Of a stretch of 5,013 nt of DNA, positions 1-5,013 are shown in pieces. Source of the DNA: CAYTOJ01 sp964439415 (GTDB lineage: Bacteria > Pseudomonadota > Alphaproteobacteria > Rickettsiales > CAZAGG01); NCBI GenBank assembly GCA_964439415.1, contig CAYTOJ010000125.1, positions 1 to 5,013 on the forward strand. Reading direction: 5' to 3'. The translations under genes were made by a program, and so were the position numbers. Position 1 is the stretch's first letter. Every line of letters begins with the position of its first letter. The notes beneath the pieces are model-generated. The model ran no database searches. It was given only the letters and a program-made list of their open reading frames with translations, and had not been told where the DNA came from.

Positions 1-316
1 CTGCATCCAGTGAGCTTGAAAGCTTGGCTTGCGCCAGGCTAGCCCGGCCTGCATCTATCGCCAGGCCGCCAACCCCCACCAGCGCCGCCGCTGACAGCCC
101 CACCATTACGAACATGGAACCCTCTTTGGCTTTTAAGAGTGATTTAAGTTGGTGAATAATAGACTTCTTTCGGAACTCGCTGCGGTGAGCAAAGTGCGCG
201 AAGCGAGCATCGCAGAAACGTAAGTGTACATCGAGGTACATGCGGATTCGAGAAGCGCAGCGACAAGCAAATTTGCCAACGCAGTAGAGTTCCGAATGAA
301 GTCTAATGTTCAACAT
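1..316 (-). CDS. TadG-like Flp pilus assembly protein, N-terminal part (runs off left edge)
   Basis: This is a partial gene; 105 codons are visible. The recognisable part begins near residue 57 with a basic stretch ending K-A-K-E-G-S, followed by one hydrophobic helix (about residues 67-87) and then A-I-D-A-G-R-A, with an Ala/Ser/Gln-rich stretch ending S-S-L-D-A. That layout (basic flank, E-G, one membrane anchor, Asp-x-Gly-Arg, then an L-D-A region) is typical of the Tad/TadG N-terminal domain, an inner-membrane protein with a large periplasmic part. Position 5 after the E-G is not Glu, so prepilin-type processing is unlikely. I prefer the ATG at 316-314 because GGAG (326-323) lies 6 bases upstream. 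The in-frame ATG at 328 is the alternative; it follows the previous stop by one base. Residues 5-52 are encoded by a palindromic repeat and do not resemble the family. Without it the protein would start roughly M-L-N-I-I-H-Q-L-K. The family call is fairly safe; the function of the missing C-terminus is unseen. Confidence 0.72.
   Translation of the reverse strand, partial: MLNIRLHSELYCVGKFACRCASRIRMYLDVHLRFCDARFAHFAHRSEFRKKSIIHQLKSLLKAKEGSMFVMVGLSAAALVGVGGLAIDAGRASLAQAKLSSSLDA
160..305. repeat. In-frame palindromic repeat element (Rickettsia palindromic element-like)
   Basis: The outer arms TAGACTTCtTTCGGAACTC (160-178) and GAGTTCCGAAtGAAGTCTA (287-305) are inverted copies differing at one base. 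The exact midpoint of the element (232.5) is also the midpoint of a second near-palindrome, TGTACATCGAGGTACA (225-240). Between these, the arms are only partly complementary, and the right arm holds a perfect 10-base palindrome, GCAAATTTGC (267-276). Taking the core as 161-304 gives 144 bp, exactly 48 codons. On the minus strand this core is flanked by ATT on both sides (307-305 and 160-158), a possible 3-bp target duplication. All 48 codons are open in the frame of the surrounding TadG-like gene. In-frame palindromes of about 100-150 bp inside genes are the hallmark of Rickettsia palindromic elements; assigning this one to such a family is inference. It could equally be an unrelated REP/MITE-like element. 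Confidence 0.8.
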
Positions 317-329
317 AAATTTCTCCATC

Positions 330-884
330 TTATGTAGGAGCAGTAATGAGCGAGCCAAGGCGCGGTTTGAATATGGCGCGTTTGTAGATGCTGCTGGCGC
401 CAACAGCGAACTTGCCAAAAACAGGTGTGAAGTTATAAAAAACCTCAACCACTATGATATTATCCTTATCATTCAGGGTAAAGCCTGTGGGCAGGGTTGC
501 CCAGCCGCCTGTATGCCCTACCTGACTGCTGGAACCAAGCGTACCGCCCCCCGTGTATTGCCACTTGACTTCTGGCGGGTTAGTGCCGCTCTGGTAAACC
601 GAGGATACAAACACCACGCCGCCACTGCTGAAAGTAAAAGGCTGCATAATCTGCGCGGCGGCGCTTACATACTGATTAAGCTGCGAATTAGTGATGGATG
701 TCTGCTGCGATACTACATCGTTAATGGTGTAGGATACCTTCTCCAGCTTCATATGCACCAGCATCAGGCGTGACAGTTCAAATCCGCCTAAGCATAACAG
801 CACCAGAAACGGTGCTATCGCCGCGAATTCTATAACGCCGATTCCGTCCTCATTTTGCAGCAGTTTTTGCAGTCGCTCTAACAT
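330..884 (-). CDS. TadE-like pseudopilin, second gene of the pilus operon
   Basis: A protein of 184 residues. After a short N-terminus (M-L-E-R-L-Q-K-L-L-Q-N-E-D-G) comes a type IV pilin-like segment starting I15, with Glu at position 5 (E19) and Phe at 6. The hydrophobic helix runs to about residue 36, followed by F-E-L-S-R. This is the TadE pattern: a class of pseudopilins cleaved after the Gly by the TadV peptidase and needed for Flp pilus assembly. The C-terminal part has I-I-V-V-E-V-F-Y-N-F-T-P-V-F (143-156) and Y-K-R-A-I-F-K-P-R-L-G (168-178), a tail I associate with alphaproteobacterial TadE-like proteins. The start follows the upstream stop by 8 bases. TAGGA at 895-891 overlaps that stop and serves as the ribosome site, so the two genes are probably coupled. 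It ends one base before the alternative ATG of the TadG-like gene. The length is usual for the family. Whether it is TadE or TadF proper cannot be decided from sequence alone. Confidence 0.85.
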   Translation of the reverse strand: MLERLQKLLQNEDGIGVIEFAAIAPFLVLLCLGGFELSRLMLVHMKLEKVSYTINDVVSQQTSITNSQLNQYVSAAAQIMQPFTFSSGGVVFVSSVYQSGTNPPEVKWQYTGGGTLGSSSQVGHTGGWATLPTGFTLNDKDNIIVVEVFYNFTPVFGKFAVGASSIYKRAIFKPRLGSLITAPT

Positions 885-892
885 GGATATTC

Positions 893-1513
893 CTAAAATG
901 GCTCGTTCTGGATTACGGCGCGGGCGGCGATGGTATAAGTGCCGTTAGTGCCAATAAACTGGGACATCAACGGAGTAATCAGCTTCCAGGGGTAGGTGGC
1001 GGTATACACCACTATCTGGCTGGCGCTGCCGTTGCCGATTCCGCCCATATCGGTATCGTATTGCCCATTCAGATTAACATCGGTGTAATTCTCACCAATA
1101 TCCCGTGCGCCGTTACCGTTGGCATCTATAAACGGCTCCGGCTGGCCGATCTGGTCAAACTGGCCATAAGTGGCTGAGTTCAAATTGATGGAAGCGGTGT
1201 TAAGCAGAACTCCGGCGCGCTGGTTCAGTTTCGCTACAATGGTTGCATCCCGGCTGAGTCCGGCCTCAGTGTATCCGGTGCGGCTGGTGCGGGATGCATC
1301 AAAAATCGCGCTCTCCATTACGCTTTGCGCCAGCAGAATCATGCCTGTCTCCAGCGACCCGATCATCAGGATCATCAGCACGGGAGCCAGCATGGCGAAC
1401 TCAATAGCGGCTATGCCTTTGTTATCACAAACTAATGAACCGCAGCCACCCCCCCCTTGCTGCGAACAAAGGGGGAGTAAACCGCGCTTCAAGCCTTCCC
1501 TGTTAATACTCAT
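893..1513 (-). CDS. TadE-like pseudopilin with two Asp/Asn-rich Ca-binding-type loops
   Basis: A protein of 206 residues and the first gene of the leftward operon. A 33-residue leader, unusually long and Gly/Cys-rich, ends at G33. It is followed by I-A-A-I-E-F, with E38 at position 5 of the presumed mature protein, and a hydrophobic helix to about residue 62. This is the TadE pseudopilin signature: processing by TadV, inner-membrane anchoring and a role in Flp pilus assembly. In the middle are two D-x-N-x-N-G-x-x-D loops at 130-138 and 145-153, the geometry of dockerin/EF-hand-like Ca sites; metal binding is inferred. The C-terminus (Q-I-V-V-Y-T-A-T-Y-P-W, then A-A-R-A-V-I-Q-N-E-P-F) fits TadE-like proteins. 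There is no other ATG or convincing start before the pilin motif, and no clear Shine-Dalgarno precedes ATG 1513, so the start is less certain than the family. Codons 20-22 sit in a run of eight G. Confidence 0.85.
   Translation of the reverse strand: MSINREGLKRGLLPLCSQQGGGGCGSLVCDNKGIAAIEFAMLAPVLMILMIGSLETGMILLAQSVMESAIFDASRTSRTGYTEAGLSRDATIVAKLNQRAGVLLNTASINLNSATYGQFDQIGQPEPFIDANGNGARDIGENYTDVNLNGQYDTDMGGIGNGSASQIVVYTATYPWKLITPLMSQFIGTNGTYTIAARAVIQNEPF
1449..1456 (-). repeat. G8 homopolymer inside a coding region
   Basis: The plus strand shows eight C, so the coding (minus) strand reads G8, encoding Gly-Gly-Gly at residues 20-22 of the first TadE-like protein, upstream of its pilin motif. 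A one-base slip here would shift the frame before the membrane anchor and abolish the protein. The same C run can pair with AAGGGGG at 1469-1475 (stem CCCCCTT at 1452-1458, ten-base loop), which could promote polymerase slippage. Eight bases is near the lower end for phase-variable tracts, so real variation is unproven. Confidence 0.5.
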
Positions 1514-1524
1514 ATATTTGAGCT

Positions 1525-1568
1525 GATATAACGGGAACTATAACAGGTAAAAATTAACCCATCGTTAG
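1525..1568 (-). promoter_or_regulatory. Candidate CtrA-like box and promoter of the pilus operon
   Basis: On the plus strand, TTAA (1554-1557), seven bases, then TTAG (1565-1568) matches the alphaproteobacterial CtrA consensus TTAA-N7-TTAA at seven of eight core bases. A further TTAACC at 1573 repeats the first half 19 bases away. Reading the minus strand toward the pilus genes, a TATAGT at 1543-1538 could be a -10 element, with the box covering the -35 position. CtrA is known to control pilus genes in Caulobacter, so the context fits. The core is short and the spacer region is AT-rich, so chance matches are likely. I see no convincing sigma70 pair here for the divergent plus-strand gene. Confidence 0.25.
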
Positions 1569-1654
1569 GAAATTAACCAATTTGAAACAAATAAGCGGAA
1601 AATGTCTTTATATTTTGTTAATGGAATAGTATTATCCTGATTCAAGGGGATATT

Positions 1655-2200
1655 ATGACGGATTCCTTATTTTCCAGGATGCGCAGGGTACTAAGCATAA
1701 TGTCAGTCGAAACCGGAATAGATAGTAAGGTAGTTTATCGAGGGCAGTATCCGAATGCAGTAACTGAAGAAGATGATGATTCTACAGTTAAAGTTAAGTT
1801 GGCGGCTTCTACAGTGATTGGTTGTATAGACACTGCTGAAAAGGCAAATTATTATTTGAACAGGTTTGATAGCAGTGAATCTAACTCAGTAGTTACTGGA
1901 TTGCGCAGGCTGAGGGAAACAGGTGAGGGTAGTTATGTTATTATTAATGCTCCGGCATTTCCTAATTTAAGTATCACTCAGAACTTTGAAAGCCTGATGA
2001 GGATAAGCCTGTATTTACAGAAATTGGCTTGGCATGGTGCAATCAGCAATCAATTCATGATAGCAGGAAGTCCGGCTTTTCTTCAGAGTGTAATTATCAT
2101 GCCTACTGAGGATTATGAGAAAGTCACTAAAACTGGTTTTGTGGAAAAAGTTACGCACCACAGGAATGCGCAATTATCATATTGTATGGAAGTGAATTAG
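1655..2200 (+). CDS. Hypothetical protein of 181 residues, first gene of an unidentified pair
   Basis: I do not recognise this protein. The start is well supported: AAGGGGA at 1644-1650 lies four bases before the ATG. The N-terminus is basic and slightly hydrophobic (M-T-D-S-L-F-S-R-M-R-R-V-L), but no true signal peptide or membrane helix follows. An acidic patch E-E-D-D-D lies at residues 38-42. A run of alternating hydrophobic residues (V-K-V-K-L-A-A-S-T-V-I-G-C-I) follows at 45-58, and S-Y-V-I-I-N-A-P-A-F at 93-102 looks like a beta strand and turn. The overall impression is a small soluble alpha/beta protein. Codon use is AT-rich compared with the transporter downstream. It ends in TAG one base before the next ATG, so the two are almost certainly cotranscribed and translationally coupled. 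Possible roles (a partner of the next protein, an effector, a defence or toxin-related pair) are all guesses; no catalytic motif is visible. Confidence 0.8.
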   Translation: MTDSLFSRMRRVLSIMSVETGIDSKVVYRGQYPNAVTEEDDDSTVKVKLAASTVIGCIDTAEKANYYLNRFDSSESNSVVTGLRRLRETGEGSYVIINAPAFPNLSITQNFESLMRISLYLQKLAWHGAISNQFMIAGSPAFLQSVIIMPTEDYEKVTKTGFVEKVTHHRNAQLSYCMEVN

Positions 2201-2201
2201 T

Positions 2202-2993
2202 ATGCAAAAAACGACTCAAGTATACGATCTGACAGCACATGAGCAGGGGCAGGGCGGTTTAGGGGCAAGCGAAGTTACAATAACTACACAAAGCGCAATC
2301 ATTAGTGGTAAGCAAACCACTGTATCGTACCAATTGAAAGTTGCCGAAGAGCGGAACAAGGTCATTCAATTACAAGTACGGAATTTTTTTGAATGTATAC
2401 GCGATTTAGAACTTAGTGGAAATGAACTACAAGATTTTTATGATACACTGAAGTCTATCTATCCTGGAGAAAATATACCAGATAATTTACTATCTGATAC
2501 AGAAGCTCTACAGAAGTTCATTTTAAGCAAGCATAATGATGCAGGTGATCCTGTTCAAGCATTTCTAGAAAAATTGCAGCCAGAACTTATGGTAGAATCT
2601 ACAAAATTAAAATCATTAAAAAGCCCATGGAAGTCTCCTGAACCATGGATGTCTAAGCACTTAAAAGATACCGATACCGTTACTTTCGCTTTCACATTTG
2701 ACAATGCAGGCAATATATTCTGCAAGAATATGTACATAAACAAAGACCAGCCGGATAAAGCGCTAACCGTGGAAAAGCGGATGCAGTTGCCACATATAGG
2801 TATGGTTTCGACACATAATGTTCGAGAAATTGCACAAACTAGTGCCTTTGAAGTATTACTGGATACTGAGTATGAAAGATTCCAGCAAGCAACCATTAAC
2901 GGCAAGCCTTATTCACATTATATCGCTGTGAGCCAGCAGGGTGTGCAGGCATTGCAGGTTGAGCAGTCACAAATCTCTGCACCTTTGCGTTAA
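2202..2993 (+). CDS. Hypothetical protein of 263 residues, second gene of the pair
   Basis: I do not recognise this protein. It begins one base after the upstream stop. GGAAGTG at 2188-2194, inside the end of the previous gene, is a plausible ribosome site seven bases away. The N-terminal ~45 residues are Gln/Thr/Gly-rich and look disordered or strand-forming. Residues 46-85 are charged and probably helical (A-E-E-R-N-K-V-I-Q-L-Q-V, then E-C-I-R-D-L-E-L). Residues 97-145 are also probably helical and end in a Lys/Ser/Pro/Trp-rich turn (S-P-W-K-S-P-E-P-W-M at 141-150). The C-terminal half has strand-like stretches (T-V-T-F-A-F-T-F-D-N-A-G-N-I-F, 159-173) and a Gln/Val-rich tail. No signal peptide, membrane helix, Walker motif or metal-binding cluster is seen. 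Sampled lines are about 32-35% GC, the lowest in the window. The coupling implies it acts with the 181-residue protein; their function is unknown. Secretion as an effector is possible but unsupported. Confidence 0.8.
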   Translation: MQKTTQVYDLTAHEQGQGGLGASEVTITTQSAIISGKQTTVSYQLKVAEERNKVIQLQVRNFFECIRDLELSGNELQDFYDTLKSIYPGENIPDNLLSDTEALQKFILSKHNDAGDPVQAFLEKLQPELMVESTKLKSLKSPWKSPEPWMSKHLKDTDTVTFAFTFDNAGNIFCKNMYINKDQPDKALTVEKRMQLPHIGMVSTHNVREIAQTSAFEVLLDTEYERFQQATINGKPYSHYIAVSQQGVQALQVEQSQISAPLR

Positions 2994-3019
2994 TAATTTA
3001 TATTTCTAGCATCGAGCCC

Positions 3020-3040
3020 TAGGATAACATCCTATATTTT
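3020..3040 (+). terminator. Weak terminator-like hairpin after the hypothetical pair
   Basis: TAGGAT (3020-3025) and ATCCTA (3029-3034) form a six-base stem with a three-base AAC loop, followed by TATTTT. It sits 26 bases after the second hypothetical gene, where a terminator is expected. The stem is short and AT-rich, so it may be leaky or not functional. The rest of the 2994-3139 gap holds no gene; TACAAT at 3044-3049 resembles a -10 box for the transporter but has no good -35 partner. Confidence 0.35.
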
Positions 3041-3139
3041 ATGTACAATGACTTGTCCTGTCTATGTTTGGTGAATAGTGTCTATGGAGAGTTGAAGTTT
3101 TCTTCTGGTGTTTAGGCATTGGAATCTTAATTTAGCCGC

Positions 3140-4885
3140 ATGAAAAAAGTATATAGTAGCCGTTATCTTCTGCAGCGTATCGCCCGTGAATATATCTCCC
3201 GCCATATGGGTGCGCTTATATTCGCGCTTGTATGCATGATTCTGACCGCTGCGGCCACGGCAGGCAATGCCTGGCTGATGCAGCCAATGCTGGATAAAGT
3301 GTTTGTGGAGCGCGATTCCCGCATGATAACACTGATTCCCCTGGCAGTGTTGATGCTGGCTTTTATTAAAGGCTCAGCCGGATATGGCCAGGCGGTGGTG
3401 ATGCGAAACATCGGCCAGCGCGTAGTGTGCGATATGCAGCTTAAACTTTACCTGCATCTGTTACAGGCTGATTTATCGCTGTTTCATGATCAGGGTACAG
3501 GTAAACTGATCTCACGCTTTACTAACGATATTCAATTGATGCGCACATCAGTCGCTGCGATTTTTACAGGCGTAGCGCGGGAATTCCTTACATTGATTTT
3601 TCTGATTGGCGTGATGTTCTACCAGAGCATAACACTCAGCCTGATTGCCTTTGCGGCTTTTCCGCTGGCGATTCTGCCGGTGATCAGGCTTGCGAAAAGG
3701 ATGCGTAAAATATCTGATAAAACCCAGAACGAACTGGGGAATTTCACCGCCTGGCTGGATGAGACATTCCAGGGCATACGCATTATCAAAGCCTATGGCC
3801 GGGAGGATTTTGAAGGCCGCCGCGCACGCAGGGTAATCAACGCGCTGTATGAGCTTTTTGCCAAAGGCTCACGGGTTCAGGCAGCCTCCAGCCCATTGAT
3901 GGAGACATTGTCAGGCCTGGCGATTGCCGGGGTGGTGTGGTATGGTGGCATGAATGTTATAACGGGTGCTACAACGGCAGGGTCTTTCTTCTCCTTCGTT
4001 ACCGCCATGATCATGGCATATAAGCCAGCGAAAACTCTGGCTAATCTCTCCACCAACCTGCAGGAAGGCCTGGCCGCCGCTGAGCGGTTATTCACGATGA
4101 TAGACGCTTCCCCGGTAATCCGTCAGGATAAACACGCCGTGGATTTGCAACTTACCAAAGGTGATATCCGCTTTGAAAATATTGACTTTTCTTATAATCA
4201 GGAAAAACAGGTTTTAAAGAATCTATCCTTCCATGTTCCGCCTGGCAGCAGGGTTGCATTCGTGGGGTCTTCGGGGGGTGGCAAGTCCACCATATTTAAT
4301 TTGCTGCTCAGATTTTATGACTATGACTCCGGCTCCATCAGCATTGACCGGCAGGATATTAAAATGCTGAGTCTTAAATCCCTCCGCCGTTCAATGGCTA
4401 TCGTTACGCAGGAGACTATACTTTTTGACGACACGGTAGAAGCAAATATCGCCTATGGTTTAGGCCGTGCAACCCGGGAGGAAGTTATCCACGCCGCAAC
4501 CCTGGCCGGCGCGCACGATTTTATACAAAACCTGCCGCTGGGTTATAAAACCATGATTGGCCAGCACGGGGTGAGGCTCTCCGGCGGGCAGCGTCAGCGT
4601 ATCGCCATTGCCAGGGCATTCCTGAAAGATGCGCCGATTCTACTGCTGGATGAGGCTACTTCAGCGCTAGACCCCACAACGGAGCGGCAGATTCAAGCCT
4701 CGCTGGAGACTTTAATGCAGGGTAAAACCTGCCTGTTTATAGCGCACCGCCTGGCTACGGTAATTAATGCCGATCTGATTTATGTAGTGCAGAACGGCTC
4801 AATCGCTGAATATGGAACCCATACAGAACTGCTTAAGAAAAATGGTATCTATGCCACGCTTTATAAGCGCGAGGCTAAGAGCTGA
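3140..4885 (+). CDS. MsbA-type ABC exporter half-transporter (fused permease and ATPase)
   Basis: A protein of 581 residues, the normal length for MsbA-like exporters. The membrane domain covers about 1-320, with six predicted helices near 24-44, 62-80, 141-160, 163-183, 255-270 and 278-294. The nucleotide-binding domain runs from about 342 to the end: A-loop Y352, Walker A G-S-S-G-G-G-K-S-T (376-384), Q-loop Q424, signature L-S-G-G-Q (480-484), Walker B L-L-L-D-E with catalytic E505, D-loop S-A-L-D (508-511) and switch His536. All are intact, so a homodimer should hydrolyse ATP and export a substrate across the inner membrane. The L-F-D-D-T-V-E-A-N-I-A-Y-G segment after the Q-loop is typical of lipid/drug exporters. 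Lipid A-core flipping is the best guess, but no LPS gene is visible nearby, so another lipid, drug or peptide is possible. An in-frame TAA at 3128-3130 limits upstream extension. GGAA at 3121-3124 is 15 bases away, so the ribosome site is weak. Confidence 0.95.
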   Translation: MKKVYSSRYLLQRIAREYISRHMGALIFALVCMILTAAATAGNAWLMQPMLDKVFVERDSRMITLIPLAVLMLAFIKGSAGYGQAVVMRNIGQRVVCDMQLKLYLHLLQADLSLFHDQGTGKLISRFTNDIQLMRTSVAAIFTGVAREFLTLIFLIGVMFYQSITLSLIAFAAFPLAILPVIRLAKRMRKISDKTQNELGNFTAWLDETFQGIRIIKAYGREDFEGRRARRVINALYELFAKGSRVQAASSPLMETLSGLAIAGVVWYGGMNVITGATTAGSFFSFVTAMIMAYKPAKTLANLSTNLQEGLAAAERLFTMIDASPVIRQDKHAVDLQLTKGDIRFENIDFSYNQEKQVLKNLSFHVPPGSRVAFVGSSGGGKSTIFNLLLRFYDYDSGSISIDRQDIKMLSLKSLRRSMAIVTQETILFDDTVEANIAYGLGRATREEVIHAATLAGAHDFIQNLPLGYKTMIGQHGVRLSGGQRQRIAIARAFLKDAPILLLDEATSALDPTTERQIQASLETLMQGKTCLFIAHRLATVINADLIYVVQNGSIAEYGTHTELLKKNGIYATLYKREAKS

Positions 4886-4890
4886 GTATA

Positions 4891-4918
4891 CCAGAAACGC
4901 TCTGATAAGTGTTTCTGG
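4891..4918 (+). other. Hairpin just after the transporter stop
   Basis: CCAGAAAC (4891-4898) and GTTTCTGG (4911-4918) form a perfect eight-base stem with a 12-base loop, starting five bases after the transporter stop. It lacks its own T-run and abuts the true terminator. With a two-base bulge the stem extends outward (TATA at 4887-4890 against GATATA at 4919-4924), and in that form it competes with the left arm of the next hairpin. It may protect the mRNA 3' end or affect terminator folding; this is inference. Confidence 0.5.
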
Positions 4919-4961
4919 GATATACCTCTCGCACTTCAAGAGTGCGCCAGGTATATCTTTT
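4919..4961 (+). terminator. Strong intrinsic terminator of the transporter gene
   Basis: The outer arms GATATACCT (4919-4927) and AGGTATATC (4949-4957) pair perfectly over nine bases. A 2x2 mismatch (CT against CC) is followed by a six-base inner stem, CGCACT (4930-4935) with AGTGCG (4941-4946), closed by the loop TCAAG. TTTT (4958-4961) follows at once. This is a classic rho-independent terminator for plus-strand transcription. In the opposite direction no T-run follows the hairpin, so it should not stop the convergent gene. Its T-run overlaps the stop codon of that gene. Confidence 0.85.
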
Positions 4962-5013
4962 ATGTTTTGCGCATGGCCGCCAATCCAGCCGAATCCGCGT
5001 CTATACTGCTCGC
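4960..5013 (-). CDS. C-terminal end of a convergent gene, product unknown
   Basis: Reading leftward from the right edge, one frame gives 17 residues (A-S-S-I-D-A-D-S-A-G-L-A-A-M-R-K-T) and then TAA at 4962-4960. The Ala/Asp-rich composition and basic end look like a normal protein C-terminus, and the position (convergent, stop inside the neighbour's terminator) is common for bacterial gene ends. Another minus-strand frame is also open here and continues through the terminator, which makes it less likely to be the coding one. Too little is present to name a family. Confidence 0.4.
   Translation of the reverse strand, partial: ASSIDADSAGLAAMRKT

Noticed and set aside
306..773. Open frame of 155 codons on the plus strand opposite the second TadE-like gene
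   Set aside because: It is antisense to a well-supported TadE-like gene with conserved pilin motif and C-terminus, has no sensible domain and no clear ribosome site.
1170..1526. Plus-strand open frame of 118 codons opposite the first TadE-like gene
   Set aside because: It mirrors the coding strand of a recognisable pseudopilin; its peptide shows no family features.
1582..1614. TTGAAA and TATATT as a promoter for the first hypothetical gene
   Set aside because: The spacer is 21 bases, too long for a normal sigma70 promoter, and no better pair is visible.
2304..2321. Small inverted repeat AGTGGT/ACCACT with a six-base loop in the second hypothetical gene
   Set aside because: It is short, inside coding sequence, has no T-run or flanking symmetry, and is expected by chance in this length.
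2627..2648. CCATGG occurring twice, 18 bases apart, encoding a P-W repeat in the second hypothetical protein
   Set aside because: Only two six-base copies with unrelated spacer; not enough for a repeat array or binding-site claim.
2555..2905. Minus-strand open frame of 116 codons inside the second hypothetical gene
   Set aside because: It lies wholly within a longer frame that has a coupled start and ribosome site; no independent evidence of coding.
3163..4095. Two minus-strand open frames (82 and 72 codons) within the transporter gene
   Set aside because: Both are shadows of the ABC exporter, whose motifs fix the coding strand and frame.
1..5013. CRISPR array, tRNA, rRNA, or insertion sequence
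   Set aside because: I saw no regularly spaced repeats, tRNA- or rRNA-like segment, or transposase frame anywhere in the window.

Overview
The window looks like chromosomal DNA of an alphaproteobacterium. The evidence is a run of TadE/TadG-type genes of the Flp/Tad pilus system, one carrying the paired Asp/Asn-rich loops I associate with alphaproteobacterial TadE-like proteins, and an MsbA-type half-transporter. A palindromic repeat inserted in frame inside a gene resembles the palindromic elements described in Rickettsia. That similarity makes a Rickettsiales-like or other host-associated lineage possible but does not prove it. Base composition is mixed: sampled 60-base lines are about 55-68% GC in the transporter gene and about 32-43% GC in the two central genes.

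Left third (1-1513, minus strand): three closely packed genes read leftward, with gaps of 8 and 13 bases. In transcription order they are a TadE-like pseudopilin with two putative Ca-binding loops, a second TadE-like pseudopilin, and the N-terminus of a TadG-like protein that runs off the left edge. The TadG-like gene is interrupted after its first few codons by a palindrome of about 144 bp that keeps the reading frame open and adds about 48 Cys/Arg/His-rich residues before the membrane anchor. These proteins would sit in the inner membrane and help assemble or stabilise the pilus. No ATPase, prepilin or secretin gene lies in the window, so the core machinery must be elsewhere.

Middle (1514-2993): a 141-base divergent intergenic region holds a possible CtrA-like box for the pilus operon. 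Two translationally coupled plus-strand genes follow (181 and 263 codons). I do not recognise either one. They are AT-rich, appear soluble and lack obvious signal peptides.

Right (2994-5013): a 146-base gap with a weak terminator-like hairpin precedes a complete ABC exporter half-transporter with every nucleotide-binding motif intact. It ends in a strong intrinsic terminator whose T-run overlaps the stop codon of a convergent gene that enters from the right edge.

The most interesting points are the in-frame palindrome in the TadG-like gene, the unidentified two-gene cassette, and a G8 homopolymer early in the first TadE-like gene.
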